A stretch of DNA of 64,000 nt from an uncultured Pelagibacteraceae bacterium. GTDB taxonomy: Bacteria; Pseudomonadota; Alphaproteobacteria; Pelagibacterales; Pelagibacteraceae. The translations under genes were made by a program, and so were the position numbers. The notes under the pieces are model-generated. The model made no database searches, was not told where the DNA came from, and worked only from the letters and a program-made list of their open reading frames with translations. The DNA lies in NCBI GenBank assembly GCA_902616725.1, contig CACMTZ010000004.1, positions 1 through 64,000 on the forward strand. Reading direction: 5' to 3'. Each line of letters begins with the position of its first letter. Within the stretch, counting starts at the first letter, position 1. Below are positions 1 to 12,336 of the stretch, in pieces.

Positions 1-1
1 T

Positions 2-295
2 AAAACCAATATTCCATACGCACCTAAGGCAAAAAAAATTATTGAAAAAATTAAAGAGAAAGAAAAAAAGTTAGTATCTGAACAAGCTCCCCCAAAAAAA
101 GTAAAAAAAATCAAACCAGATGCGGTTCCAATGCCAGATGATAAGCCTAAAAATGTTGAGAAAATAAAAGAGGATAAACAAAATCCAGAAAAAATTATCC
201 GGGAAGTTGAAAATAATCGATTGAATAGAGCTACATTAGGTGGTTGTATTATTGAAAAGGTCAATCAATCAATAATTATCTCTAAAGAGCCCTAA
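2..295 (+). CDS. C-terminal fragment, probable tRNA(Ile)-lysidine synthase (TilS)
   Basis: This reading frame is open from the window edge to a TAA at 293-295, so only the last 97 codons are visible. The final residues, RATLGGCIIEKVNQSIIISK, resemble the C-terminal domain of alphaproteobacterial TilS, which ends in a TLGGC-type motif followed by a short beta segment. TilS converts C34 to lysidine in the CAU anticodon of tRNA-Ile. The position directly before ftsH supports this, because tilS-ftsH is a common bacterial gene order. The odd part is a Lys/Pro/Glu-rich stretch of about 50 residues before the motif, which I do not recognise in TilS. The identification is inference from a short tail; a Lys-rich envelope protein is the main alternative. 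Confidence 0.45.
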   Translation, partial: KTNIPYAPKAKKIIEKIKEKEKKLVSEQAPPKKVKKIKPDAVPMPDDKPKNVEKIKEDKQNPEKIIREVENNRLNRATLGGCIIEKVNQSIIISKEP

Positions 296-323
296 AATAA
301 TGCCACTTTACACAAAATGCCAC

Positions 324-351
324 TTGTTAAATTGATAATAATTCTTATTTT
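324..351 (+). promoter_or_regulatory. possible sigma-70-like promoter before ftsH
   Basis: TTGTTA at 324-329 and TATTTT at 346-351 are separated by 16 bases and end just upstream of the ftsH ATG. Transcription from it would give an almost leaderless message, which fits the absence of a visible Shine-Dalgarno sequence. In DNA this AT-rich such matches also occur by chance. Confidence 0.25.
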
Positions 352-357
352 AAGCCT

Positions 358-2259
358 ATGAATATGAAAAACATCGCAATGTGGGCTATCATAGTTTTTT
401 TAACTATTGGTCTATATAATATGTTTAAAAATCCCCAAACAAATATTAGAGGTGGGGACAAGGTTATATTCTCAGAATTCTTGACATCTGTTGAAAATGG
501 AGAAGTGTTAAAAGTAGATATTCAAGGTAACAATATCAAAGGTGTGTATTCAAATGGAAACTCATTTACAACTTATTCTCCTAACGATCCAAATTTAATT
601 GAAAAACTTTCTGAAAAAGGAGTGAGTATTTCAGCTGCACCTATTGAAGAAAAAATGCCATCATTATTCGGTGTCCTACTTTCATGGTTTCCTATGTTGC
701 TATTAATTGCTGTTTGGATTTTTTTCATGAGACAAATGCAAGGTGGTAAAGGTGGAGCTATGGGTTTTGGAAGATCAAAAGCAAAAATGATGAATGAACT
801 TAAGGGTAAAGTTACATTTAATGACGTTGCAGGCGTAGAAGAAGCAAAAGAAGAAGTCGAAGAAATTGTAGAATTTTTAAAAGATCCAAGAAAATTTAGT
901 AGACTTGGAGGAAAAATACCTAGAGGTGCTTTATTGGTCGGTCCACCAGGCACTGGAAAAACTTTATTAGCTAGAGCGATAGCAGGTGAAGCTGGAGTGC
1001 CATTTTTTACGATCTCAGGATCAGATTTCGTTGAAATGTTTGTAGGAGTTGGTGCTTCTAGAGTGAGAGACATGTTTGAACAAGGAAAAAAAAATTCTCC
1101 TTGTATAATTTTCATAGATGAAATTGATGCTGTTGGAAGAAGTAGGGGTGCTGGTTTAGGTGGCGGAAACGATGAACGAGAACAAACTCTTAATCAGCTT
1201 TTAGTTGAGATGGATGGTTTTGATACAAATGAAGGAGTAATAATTATTGCTGCAACAAACAGACCAGATGTATTAGATCCCGCTTTATTAAGACCAGGTA
1301 GGTTTGATAGACAAGTAGTTGTATCTAATCCTGACATAATTGGACGAGAAAAAATTTTAAAGGTTCATGTTAAAAAAATAAAAATGGCGCCGGATGTTAA
1401 TTTAAGAACTATTGCGAGAGGTACACCTGGTTTTTCTGGGGCAGATCTAGCTAATTTAGTAAATGAGTCGGCTTTATTGGCTGCTAGAAAAAATAAGAGA
1501 ATTGTTACACTAAATGAGTTTGAGGAGGCAAAGGATAAAGTAATGATGGGAGCTGAAAGACGTTCGATGGTGATGACAGAGGATGAAAAAAAATTAACAG
1601 CTTATCATGAAGGGGGTCATGCGCTCGTATCTTTCAACATGCCAAGTTATGATCCTATACATAAAGCAACTATAATTCCCCGGGGTAGAGCATTAGGTAT
1701 GGTTATGAATTTGCCAGAAAGAGATAAACATGGTCATTCTATAAAATATTTAAAAGCAAGGTTGGCAGTTTGTTTTGGTGGAAGAGTTGCTGAAGAAGTA
1801 ATTTTTGGAAAAGATAATATTTCAACAGGAGCAGGTGGAGGTAGCGGATCAGATATAAATCAAGCTACGCAGCTTGCTAGAGCAATGGTAACTAAGTATG
1901 GAATGAGCGAGGAAATGGGACCCGTTGAATACGGCGAAAATCAAGAAGAGGTTTTTTTAGGAAGATCAGTAACACAAACACAGTCAGTCTCTGAGGAAGT
2001 GGCACAAAAAATAGACAAAGAAATCAGAAAGCTTATAGATGAGGGCTATAATACTGCGAAGAAAATTTTGACCGAAAAAGTTGAAGATTTACACAAAATT
2101 GCTAAAGCTCTTATGACTTATGAGACATTAACTGGTGAAGAAATTGAAAATATAATCAATAAAAATATATACCCAGCAGACAAACAAGACTTAAAAGTTG
2201 AAGATGATAAAGGGTCAGCAATGGGTGCTCTAGGCCTAAAACCAAAAATTGTTCATTAG
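358..2259 (+). CDS. ftsH: ATP-dependent zinc metalloprotease FtsH
   Basis: FtsH is the membrane-anchored AAA+ protease that degrades misfolded membrane proteins and regulators such as RpoH. The 633 residues match the usual size. Two membrane segments are visible, about residues 6-22 and 104-123, with a short periplasmic domain between. Walker A GPPGTGKT is at 195-202, Walker B FIDEID at 252-257, and the second region of homology starts near ATNRPD (300-305) with RPGRFDR following. The zinc site is HEGGH at 417-421, where most FtsH proteins have HEAGH. Another ATG six bases downstream could be the true start, since neither has a clear ribosome binding site. HflK and HflC, known FtsH modulators, are encoded at 29772-31752. 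Confidence 0.97.
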   Translation: MNMKNIAMWAIIVFLTIGLYNMFKNPQTNIRGGDKVIFSEFLTSVENGEVLKVDIQGNNIKGVYSNGNSFTTYSPNDPNLIEKLSEKGVSISAAPIEEKMPSLFGVLLSWFPMLLLIAVWIFFMRQMQGGKGGAMGFGRSKAKMMNELKGKVTFNDVAGVEEAKEEVEEIVEFLKDPRKFSRLGGKIPRGALLVGPPGTGKTLLARAIAGEAGVPFFTISGSDFVEMFVGVGASRVRDMFEQGKKNSPCIIFIDEIDAVGRSRGAGLGGGNDEREQTLNQLLVEMDGFDTNEGVIIIAATNRPDVLDPALLRPGRFDRQVVVSNPDIIGREKILKVHVKKIKMAPDVNLRTIARGTPGFSGADLANLVNESALLAARKNKRIVTLNEFEEAKDKVMMGAERRSMVMTEDEKKLTAYHEGGHALVSFNMPSYDPIHKATIIPRGRALGMVMNLPERDKHGHSIKYLKARLAVCFGGRVAEEVIFGKDNISTGAGGGSGSDINQATQLARAMVTKYGMSEEMGPVEYGENQEEVFLGRSVTQTQSVSEEVAQKIDKEIRKLIDEGYNTAKKILTEKVEDLHKIAKALMTYETLTGEEIENIINKNIYPADKQDLKVEDDKGSAMGALGLKPKIVH

Positions 2260-2264
2260 ACTTA

Positions 2265-3317
2265 ATGTCTAGATATTACACTAGAGTGTGTAATTTCTAT
2301 TATGGTGCAAAATCTAAATTATTAGTTAAGAAAAAAAAGACTTTACCGCTTCATAATAATCCTGAAATTTCTTTTGATAAAATAGAAATAATAACAAGAA
2401 ATTCAAAAAAATTAATTTCTCTAAATGAGGTGAACAAATTACATGTAAATTTAAAGACAAAAGTAAAAAAAGATCTTAGATTAATTACAAAAAAAAAAAG
2501 AAATATTAAAAATTTAAATTTTCAAAATATTCCTCAAATAATGGGTATTTTAAATATTACTCCAGACAGTTTCTCAGATGGTGGAAAATTTTTTAATTAT
2601 ACATCAGCCAAAAAACAATTAAATTTTCTTTTAAATTCTGGAGCAAACCTTGTTGATATTGGGGCAGAGTCCACTAAACCTGGATCTAAAGCTATTAAAT
2701 CAAAAATAGAATGGAATAGACTCAAAAATATTTTAAAATTAATTGATAAAAAAAATTTTATATCTCTAGATACTAGAAAATCAGAAATCATGGAAAAGGG
2801 AATTAAACTAGGAGTAAAATTAATTAATGATGTTTCTGGTCTTAATTTTGATAAAAACTCAATCAAGATTTTAAAAAAGTACCATATACCTTTCGTACTC
2901 CAACACTCACTTGGTAATCCTGACGTAATGCAAAAAAATCCAAAATATAAAAATGTATTATTAGATATTTACGATTTTTTTGAAGAAAAATTAAATAATT
3001 TACGTCAAAATGGAATTTATCATAATAATATAATCTTAGACCCTGGTATAGGTTTTGGAAAAAATTTGAAACATAATATGACGATAATTAAAAATATATC
3101 AATTTACCATTCTTTGGGTTTGCCTATACTGCTTGGTATTTCTAGAAAAAGATTTATAAAAGATTTATCTGGAAATAATGATAGTTCTTTAAGAATTGGA
3201 GGAACAATAAGTAGCAGTATTTTTGCAATGTTACAGGGTGTACAAATTTTGAGAGTTCATGATGTCAACGAAGTAAATCAAGCTATAAAAGTTTTCAAAG
3301 CACTTATAAATAAATAA
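2265..3317 (+). CDS. folP: dihydropteroate synthase
   Basis: DHPS condenses p-aminobenzoate with the pterin diphosphate to make dihydropteroate in folate synthesis. The signature MGILNITPDSFSDGGKF begins at residue 93, followed by DIGAESTKPGS (pterin site), LDTRK and the terminal RVHDV motif near 323. The core of about 255 residues is normal, but it is preceded by roughly 90 lysine-rich residues that are not part of the standard TIM barrel. The start lies 5 bases after the ftsH stop, and the stop overlaps the glmM start by one base (TAATG), so it sits in a ftsH-folP-glmM-thiD-purA operon. Confidence 0.92.
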   Translation: MSRYYTRVCNFYYGAKSKLLVKKKKTLPLHNNPEISFDKIEIITRNSKKLISLNEVNKLHVNLKTKVKKDLRLITKKKRNIKNLNFQNIPQIMGILNITPDSFSDGGKFFNYTSAKKQLNFLLNSGANLVDIGAESTKPGSKAIKSKIEWNRLKNILKLIDKKNFISLDTRKSEIMEKGIKLGVKLINDVSGLNFDKNSIKILKKYHIPFVLQHSLGNPDVMQKNPKYKNVLLDIYDFFEEKLNNLRQNGIYHNNIILDPGIGFGKNLKHNMTIIKNISIYHSLGLPILLGISRKRFIKDLSGNNDSSLRIGGTISSSIFAMLQGVQILRVHDVNEVNQAIKVFKALINK

Positions 3318-4642
3318 TGAAGTATTTTGGCACTGATGGAATTAGAGGGCAGGTGAATAGTGGGAACATTAATGGAGATATGTTCTTTAAGTTTGGACTA
3401 GCAGCAGGAAAATATTTTACAAATTTAAAAAAAAGAAAACAAACAGCAATTATTGCTAAAGATACTAGACTTTCAGGATACACATTAGAACCAGCACTAG
3501 TTTCTGGTTTAGCTTCTGCAGGAATGCACGTTTATACACTTGGTCCATTGCCGACTAATGGCCTTGCAATGTTGACAAAATCAATGAACGCAAATCTTGG
3601 TATTATGATCACTGCTTCACACAACTTATTTTATGATAATGGTTTAAAGTTATTCGGTCCTGATGGATTAAAACTATCTGATAAAATCCAAAAAAAAATT
3701 GAAAATTTAATAGATAGCAAAGTTCAAAAACACTTATCAAATCCAAAAAAATTAGGAAGGGTGAAAAGGCTAGAGACTGGAACTGATGAATATATTAAAA
3801 TTTGTAAAAAAAAGTTATCAAGAAACTTTAAATTAAATAATTTTAAAGTAGTTTTAGATTGTGCAAATGGAGCTGGATATAAATCTGCACCAAAATTAAT
3901 TAGATCGCTTGGAGCAAAATTAAAAGTTATAGGCAATAAACCTAATGGTTTTAATATTAATAAAAATTGTGGTTCAACTTTTCCAGAAAAACTACAAAAA
4001 AATGTTAAAAAATTCAAAGCAGATTTGGGTATATCTTTAGATGGAGATGCTGACAGAATAATAATGTGCGATGAAAAAGGATCTATAATTGATGGTGATC
4101 AAATTATCGCTGCATTGGCTTTACAATGGAAAAAGAGAAAAATTCTCAAAGGAGGCGTTGTTGGGACCTTAATGTCAAACTATGGTTTAGAAAAATTTTT
4201 AAAGGAGAAAGGTATTAAATTTTTAAGAGCTAATGTTGGGGACAGATATGTTAAGGAATTGATGCAAAAGAAAAAATTCAATTTAGGAGGAGAACAATCG
4301 GGTCATATTATTTTAGGAAAATTTGCAACAACTGGTGATGGTGTGCTTGTTGCTTTAGAGATTATCAAATCAATGAATAGAAAAACTAAAGCCAGTGATT
4401 TTTTTAATGTCTTTAAAAAAATTCCACAAATTTTAGAAAATATAAAAATAAAAGATGATAAAATACTTAAAAATTACTCTGTTAAAAAATCCATTAAAAT
4501 TGCAAAAAAATTAATTAAAAATCAAGGTCGAATTCTTGTAAGAAAATCAGGCACTGAACCAAAGATAAGAATAATGGGTGAGAGTGAAAATAAAATTTTG
4601 CTTAAAAAATGTATAAAAATGATTTCAAAAGAATTTAAATAA
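3317..4642 (+). CDS. glmM: phosphoglucosamine mutase
   Basis: GlmM interconverts glucosamine-6-phosphate and glucosamine-1-phosphate on the way to UDP-GlcNAc for peptidoglycan and LPS. The N-terminus YFGTDGIRG is the family hallmark. The phosphorylated serine is in TASHN at residues 99-103 (Ser101), the metal-binding loop is DGDAD at 242-246, and the substrate loop GGEQSGHI lies near 328. The phosphate-binding RKSGTEPKIR is near the C-terminus. The 441 residues match family length. Translation is probably coupled to folP through the TAATG overlap. Confidence 0.96.
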   Translation: MKYFGTDGIRGQVNSGNINGDMFFKFGLAAGKYFTNLKKRKQTAIIAKDTRLSGYTLEPALVSGLASAGMHVYTLGPLPTNGLAMLTKSMNANLGIMITASHNLFYDNGLKLFGPDGLKLSDKIQKKIENLIDSKVQKHLSNPKKLGRVKRLETGTDEYIKICKKKLSRNFKLNNFKVVLDCANGAGYKSAPKLIRSLGAKLKVIGNKPNGFNINKNCGSTFPEKLQKNVKKFKADLGISLDGDADRIIMCDEKGSIIDGDQIIAALALQWKKRKILKGGVVGTLMSNYGLEKFLKEKGIKFLRANVGDRYVKELMQKKKFNLGGEQSGHIILGKFATTGDGVLVALEIIKSMNRKTKASDFFNVFKKIPQILENIKIKDDKILKNYSVKKSIKIAKKLIKNQGRILVRKSGTEPKIRIMGESENKILLKKCIKMISKEFK

Positions 4643-4643
4643 A

Positions 4644-7638
<2,995 letters not shown>

Positions 7639-7678
7639 AATGAGTTTATCTAATTAATTATTTATATTTTTCAATGAT

Positions 7679-8659
7679 TTATTTATTAGTATTTCTTAGT
7701 ATTTTTAAAATATTCTCAAGTTCTAGAGGTAAATTTGAGTTAAAAGTCATTTCTTTGCTTTTCGTGGGATGAATGAAGCCTAGTGTCTTAGCATGAAGAA
7801 ATTGTCTATTAAGATTATTTAAATTTTGCTCTATCAACGGATTAATGTTTTTAATTTTCTTAAACTTTTTTTTATATTTATCATCACCAACAATACTATT
7901 TCCTAAAAAATTCATGTGAACTCTAATTTGATGGGTTCTACCTGTTTCTAGTTTGCATTCTACTAAACTTAAAGTTGGTATCTGTTTATTCTCAAAAATT
8001 TCAATAGTTCTATAATTAGTAATTGCTTTTTTTCCTTTAGTCCGACTAACTTCCATCATTTGTCTATTCTTTGAACTTCGTGTTATTAAAGTTTCAATTT
8101 TTCCCTTAGAAGGTCTAACTTTTCCCCATATTAGTAATTGATAAACTCTTGTTATAGAGTGTTTGTTAAACTGATTAGATAAGTTTTCATGTGATAGATT
8201 ATTTTTTGCTATAACTACTAAACCTGATGTATTTTTGTCTATCCTATGTACTATTCCTGGTCTAAGTTCATCACCAATATTTGAAAGAGAATCCTTATCG
8301 TAATCTACTAATGCATTTACAATTGTATTGTCAAAATTTCCAGCTCCTGGATGCATAACAATACCTGCTGGTTTGTTTAGCACTATTATATCTTTGTCTT
8401 CATGAACAATATCTAATTTGAATTTAAATGGTTTCAGAGAAGGTTTTTTTGGCTCTGGAATAATTAATTCTATAATATCGTCTTTTAAAACCTTTTTGGC
8501 AGGATCTGAAATAACTTTATTATTAATCTTAAGCTTCTTACCTAAAATTAAGTTTTTTATTCTAGTTCTACTTATCTCATTTTCCTTATTATTAATAAAA
8601 ACATCCACACGCATATTTTTATTACTTTCTTTTGCGATCAAATTTATTTTTTTTTTCAT
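7679..8659 (-). CDS. rluD: 23S rRNA pseudouridine synthase RluD
   Basis: RluD makes pseudouridines in helix 69 of 23S rRNA. An N-terminal S4 RNA-binding domain spans about residues 15-75 (RVDVFINN...RIKNLILG). The catalytic motif HRIDKNTSG begins at H138, with D141 as the expected catalytic aspartate. ETGRTHQIRVHMNFLG follows near residue 238. At 326 residues it is normal in length. The start codon lies only 23 bases from the divergent tRNA-Arg, so the tRNA promoter must overlap the first codons of this gene. RluC or another RluA-family member is possible but less likely given the S4 domain and motif context. Confidence 0.88.
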   Translation of the reverse strand: MKKKINLIAKESNKNMRVDVFINNKENEISRTRIKNLILGKKLKINNKVISDPAKKVLKDDIIELIIPEPKKPSLKPFKFKLDIVHEDKDIIVLNKPAGIVMHPGAGNFDNTIVNALVDYDKDSLSNIGDELRPGIVHRIDKNTSGLVVIAKNNLSHENLSNQFNKHSITRVYQLLIWGKVRPSKGKIETLITRSSKNRQMMEVSRTKGKKAITNYRTIEIFENKQIPTLSLVECKLETGRTHQIRVHMNFLGNSIVGDDKYKKKFKKIKNINPLIEQNLNNLNRQFLHAKTLGFIHPTKSKEMTFNSNLPLELENILKILRNTNK

Positions 8660-8682
8660 AAAATGATATATTAATATTATAT

Positions 8683-8759
8683 GCGCTTGTAGCTCAACTG
8701 GATAGAGCGCCTGACTTCGGATCAGGAGGTTCTGGGTTCGACTCCTAGCAGGCGCACCA
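8683..8759 (+). tRNA. tRNA-Arg (anticodon TCG)
   Basis: The 77-base sequence folds as a complete cloverleaf. The acceptor stem GCGCTTG pairs with CAGGCGC (8749-8755) with one G-T pair, the discriminator is A, and CCA is encoded at 8757-8759. The anticodon stem CCTGA/TCAGG encloses the loop CTTCGGA, so the anticodon is TCG, reading CGN arginine codons. The T arm carries GGTTCGACTCC. It ends one base before the stop of the convergent ABC permease gene. Confidence 0.95.
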
Positions 8760-8760
8760 A

Positions 8761-9552
8761 TTATTCACCCATGTTAATTAATGTTCCTTTAATTCGAGCT
8801 CTCAAAAAAGATAAATAAAATAAAACTATTCCAATAATTAAATAGATCAGGTTTAATAAATATGCTTGTTTCAAATTTGTATAATCAATCGACCCATTTA
8901 AAAGTATGTTTCTAGCCTCATCGAAAATATAAACAAGCGGTAAACCTTTTGCTATGAATTGAAATAATTCTGGTAGAATCTCTATTGGATAATATATGCA
9001 TCCTAAAGGAGCTAGCAAAAATAAGGATGACCATGCAATATTTTCAAAAGATGGACCAAATCTAATTAGCCCTGAACTCACAAACAACCCAAGTGTTATT
9101 CCAAAAAGATATAAACTTAGAAATATGAATAAAAGTGGTAATCCCAATTTTAAAATTGATACACCAAATAGAGGAGAGGTTAGCATTATTGCAGGAACCA
9201 ATCCTATTAAAGTCCTTATCAAAGCAGTAAAAATTAATGAAACAATAATTTCTTTAAGCTTAAGGGGAGCAATAAACAAATTTGTGAAATTTCTACTCCA
9301 GATTTCTTCTAAAAAAAGCATGTTAAAACTAATGCTTGATCTAAAAAGAATATCGTAAAGTATTGCACACGTTAAAATTACTCCCAAAGTATTGCTATAG
9401 TAGTCACTATGTATTGAAAAGAACTTTGAGATAAAACCCCACAAAATTATTTGAATTGTTGGCCAATAAATTAGATCCAAAATTCTTGGTAAAGAACTTT
9501 TAATTAAATAAAAATGTCTAAGGAAAAGACCATACATTTTATTAAAATTCAT
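8761..9552 (-). CDS. ABC-2 type transporter permease
   Basis: This is a 263-residue polytopic membrane protein with about six hydrophobic segments and the general layout of ABC-2 permeases, which form the membrane channel of exporters. The first membrane segment follows an N-terminal amphipathic stretch (LYWPTIQIILWGF region). It overlaps the ATPase gene upstream by four bases (ATGA type), so the two are probably translationally coupled and form one exporter. The cargo cannot be read from sequence; drugs, lipids or polysaccharide precursors are all possible. The stop codon abuts the CCA end of the convergent tRNA gene. Confidence 0.85.
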   Translation of the reverse strand: MNFNKMYGLFLRHFYLIKSSLPRILDLIYWPTIQIILWGFISKFFSIHSDYYSNTLGVILTCAILYDILFRSSISFNMLFLEEIWSRNFTNLFIAPLKLKEIIVSLIFTALIRTLIGLVPAIMLTSPLFGVSILKLGLPLLFIFLSLYLFGITLGLFVSSGLIRFGPSFENIAWSSLFLLAPLGCIYYPIEILPELFQFIAKGLPLVYIFDEARNILLNGSIDYTNLKQAYLLNLIYLIIGIVLFYLSFLRARIKGTLINMGE

Positions 9553-10277
9553 ACTTTTTCCCTTGTAAGTTTTAAAAAAACTTCTTCCATATTTTTTCTT
9601 CCATGTTTTTTAATTAATTCCTCTGGACTTCCCTCATCAATAATCGATCCTTTATTCATCATTAAAACTGAAGAACATAGTCTCTCTACCTCTGCCATAT
9701 TGTGTGATGCTAATAGAATAGATGTTTTATTTTCCTGTTGATATTCCTCTAAAAAACTTCTAACGAAATCACCTGTTTCAGGATCAAGTGACGCTGAGGG
9801 TTCATCAAGAAGTAAAACTTTTGGATTATTAATTATTGATTTTGCAAGACTAACCCTATTTTTTTGACCAGATGACAACTCCCCAGTTAATTTATCTATA
9901 AATTCGTAGAGTCTTAATTTTTCACACAGATATTCAATTTTTGCCTTATGTTTGTTCACATTATAAAGCCTCCCATAAACTTCTAAATTTTGTCTAACTG
10001 TCAATTTTTTAGGTAACTCTATATAAGGTGATATAAAATTTAATTGATTTAGTAAATCTACACGTTGGTTTTCAATTTCGACACCATTTATTAAAACTTT
10101 TCCTTTTGATGGTTTTAATAAACCTAAAATCATTCCGATTGTAGTAGTTTTTCCACAACCATTAGGACCAAGTATACCAATAATTTCATTCTGATTTACT
10201 TTAAAAGAAACATCTTTTACTGCTTCTTTTGTATTATAAGTTTTTGATAATCCTATAACTTCAAGTGGTTTTTTCAT
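9549..10277 (-). CDS. ABC transporter ATP-binding protein
   Basis: This is the nucleotide-binding subunit of the exporter formed with the permease downstream. Walker A GPNGCGKT is at residues 37-44, the ABC signature LSSGQ at 134-138, Walker B VLLLDEP at 154-160, and the H-loop in ASHNMAEVE near 195. The 242 residues and the single-domain form match drug or polysaccharide type ABC-2 ATPases. Its start lies 17 bases inside the end of the tsaC/sua5 gene, so the three genes are likely one transcript. Confidence 0.92.
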   Translation of the reverse strand: MKKPLEVIGLSKTYNTKEAVKDVSFKVNQNEIIGILGPNGCGKTTTIGMILGLLKPSKGKVLINGVEIENQRVDLLNQLNFISPYIELPKKLTVRQNLEVYGRLYNVNKHKAKIEYLCEKLRLYEFIDKLTGELSSGQKNRVSLAKSIINNPKVLLLDEPSASLDPETGDFVRSFLEEYQQENKTSILLASHNMAEVERLCSSVLMMNKGSIIDEGSPEELIKKHGRKNMEEVFLKLTREKV

Positions 10278-11208
10278 TGAATCTTGATGCTCTTAATAAC
10301 CTATCATTAATTATTTTACCATATCCTTTATCAGGAATTTTACATACTGCAATCGAGCTGTATTTCTTTTTTTTAATTTTTCTTAAAGTAGAATATAAAT
10401 TTTTTGCAGCTTCTTTTAGATTTCCTTTTTGCGACAAAAAATAATAATTTGGTTTATTTACTTTTGTCTTTCTAATTAATAAGTATGCTTCATCTTTACG
10501 ATTATCTTTTGCATTAAGTCTAATGGGCAAACCTGGTGAATAATGAACCTTAAGTTGACCTGGTGAAATGATTTTTGAAGGATTGTTATTTATTGTTATT
10601 TTTTTTCCTAGTATTTTTTGAATAGTTGAAACATTTAAGCCTCCCAATCTTAAGATTTTAGGTTTCTCTCTAAGGTCAATAATTGTTGATTCTACTCCAA
10701 TAGATGATTTTCCACCCTCAAGTATGTATTTAATTTTTTTTCCAAAATCTTCTTTTACATGATTAGATGTGACAGCACTAACCCTAGATGAGGGATTAGC
10801 ACTTGGAGCTGCTAAAGGAAATTCTAAAATTTTTAGTAATCTTCTAGTGACTGAGTGCCGCGGAAATCTTACTGCCAATGTATTTTTTTTGTTAGTAATT
10901 ATTTTTGAAATTTTTGATGATTTTTTAAGATTTAGTATAAAAGTTAAAGGACCAGGACAAAATTTTTTATATAGTTTAATAAAGTCATAGTTTAAATGAC
11001 AATCTTTTTTCAACCTTTGAATATTCAGATAATGAACTATAAGAGGGTTATTTTTTGGTCTTTTTTTAAGTTTATATATTTTTTGACAGGCTTGGTCTGA
11101 GTAGGCATTACTCGCCAAACCATAAACTGTTTCTGTAGGTATAGCAATACACTCCCTTTTATATAGAAGTTTTTTTGCTTTTTTAATATTTGCAAGATTA
11201 ATTTTCAT
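10261..11208 (-). CDS. L-threonylcarbamoyladenylate synthase (Sua5/YwlC/TsaC family)
   Basis: The enzyme makes threonylcarbamoyl-AMP from threonine, bicarbonate and ATP, the donor for the t6A37 modification of ANN-decoding tRNAs. The YrdC domain occupies about residues 1-195, with PTETVYGL at 24-31 and the conserved APSANPSSRVSAVT near 134-148. A further C-terminal domain of about 100 residues with PGQLKVHYSPG makes it the longer Sua5 type rather than the short TsaC. The start is only 20 bases from the divergent xseB start, so promoters for both directions must lie within coding sequence. Confidence 0.9.
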   Translation of the reverse strand: MKINLANIKKAKKLLYKRECIAIPTETVYGLASNAYSDQACQKIYKLKKRPKNNPLIVHYLNIQRLKKDCHLNYDFIKLYKKFCPGPLTFILNLKKSSKISKIITNKKNTLAVRFPRHSVTRRLLKILEFPLAAPSANPSSRVSAVTSNHVKEDFGKKIKYILEGGKSSIGVESTIIDLREKPKILRLGGLNVSTIQKILGKKITINNNPSKIISPGQLKVHYSPGLPIRLNAKDNRKDEAYLLIRKTKVNKPNYYFLSQKGNLKEAAKNLYSTLRKIKKKKYSSIAVCKIPDKGYGKIINDRLLRASRFNEKTT

Positions 11209-11228
11209 GTATTATCTGAGATTATTAT

Positions 11229-11483
11229 ATGAAAGATAAAGATTTACCAAATGATTATGAATCTTCGTCTCTGGAGGAATTAACTCTTGAAGCTAATAAG
11301 ATAATTGAGGATTTAGAAAGTCAAAAAGATTTACAAAATTCAATTGAAAAATATCAAAATTTGATAAAACTTAACAATATCATCGAGAAAAAATTTAAAA
11401 AAAAAATTACTGATATTAATACAACAACTAAAGATAATATATCTAAGATAACCTCAAAAAATAATGCAAAAAAAACTAAATAA
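11229..11483 (+). CDS. xseB: exodeoxyribonuclease VII small subunit
   Basis: XseB is the small helical subunit of exonuclease VII, which degrades single-stranded DNA. The 84-residue protein is almost entirely charged helix with the family pattern SSLEELTLEANKIIEDLES. In many proteobacteria xseB precedes ispA and dxs, exactly as here. The 3' end overlaps the ispA start by 20 bases. The large subunit xseA is not in the window. The Lys-rich tail beyond about residue 66 is outside the conserved domain. Confidence 0.85.
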   Translation: MKDKDLPNDYESSSLEELTLEANKIIEDLESQKDLQNSIEKYQNLIKLNNIIEKKFKKKITDINTTTKDNISKITSKNNAKKTK

Positions 11484-12336
11484 AATTGCTAAAGACACAA
11501 ATATTTTTTTAAAAAGATTTATTAAAAAGCAAAAAAAATCAGAACTGATTGTCCCAATGCAATATGGATTATTTTCGGGTGGTAAAAAAATTAGATCAAA
11601 AATACTAGTTGATGTTGGTTCAATATTTAACTTAAATTATAAAACTTTAGTAATTATTGGTGCTGCTGTTGAATGTATTCATGCTTATTCACTTATTCAT
11701 GACGATTTACCATGTATGGATAATGATTTAATAAGACGAGGTAAGCCATCTACTCATATCAAATTTGGAGAGTCTACAGCTGTTCTTGCTGGAAATTCAC
11801 TCTTAACTATGGCATTTGAAATTTTGAGTCACAAAGGTTTGAATGTCAATGAAAAAACAAAAATTAGATTAATTAATAAAATTTCTGAGAGTTCTGGACA
11901 TCTTGGGATTGCTGGTGGTCAATATTTAGATCTTAGCTATGAACATAAAAAAATTTCAGAAAAAAAAATAATTGAAATGGAAATAAAAAAAACTGGAAAA
12001 CTGTTTAGTTTTTGTTGTGTAGCTCCATTAATTTTAAAGAACAAAAGTAAAAAAGATATCCAAAAATTTGAAAATATTGGAGCTGATATAGGATTACTAT
12101 TTCAAGTTGCTGACGATTTAATTGATTATAATGGAAGTCTTTCTGCTGCAGGAAAAAAAACTGGAAAAGATAAGAAAAAAGGTAAAGCAACTCTTATTAG
12201 TTTACTGGGAGATAAAAATACTATTAAATATGCGAATAAACTAATTTTTAAAATAAAAACTAAGTTAAAAAAGTATGGACCAAAATCTAAGAATTTAAAT
12301 GAAACTCTAAATTATATTTTAAATAGAAATAAATGA
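11464..12336 (+). CDS. ispA: geranyl/farnesyl diphosphate synthase
   Basis: IspA condenses isopentenyl and dimethylallyl diphosphates to C10/C15 prenyl diphosphates. The first aspartate-rich motif is DDLPCMD at 80-86, in the expanded DDxxxxD form typical of bacterial short-chain synthases. The second is DDLID at 217-221, and GGKKIRS (39-45) binds the diphosphate. The 290 residues match the family. It overlaps xseB upstream, and its last four bases overlap the dxs start, so isoprenoid precursor and condensing enzymes are coupled. Confidence 0.93.
   Translation: MQKKLNKIAKDTNIFLKRFIKKQKKSELIVPMQYGLFSGGKKIRSKILVDVGSIFNLNYKTLVIIGAAVECIHAYSLIHDDLPCMDNDLIRRGKPSTHIKFGESTAVLAGNSLLTMAFEILSHKGLNVNEKTKIRLINKISESSGHLGIAGGQYLDLSYEHKKISEKKIIEMEIKKTGKLFSFCCVAPLILKNKSKKDIQKFENIGADIGLLFQVADDLIDYNGSLSAAGKKTGKDKKKGKATLISLLGDKNTIKYANKLIFKIKTKLKKYGPKSKNLNETLNYILNRNK

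Noticed and set aside
573..1115. Long open frame antisense to ftsH
   Set aside because: It lies wholly within ftsH on the other strand and its protein has no recognisable features; the sense gene explains it.
8996..9358. Plus-strand open frame inside the ABC permease gene
   Set aside because: Shadow of the membrane protein gene on the opposite strand; no motif or start signal.
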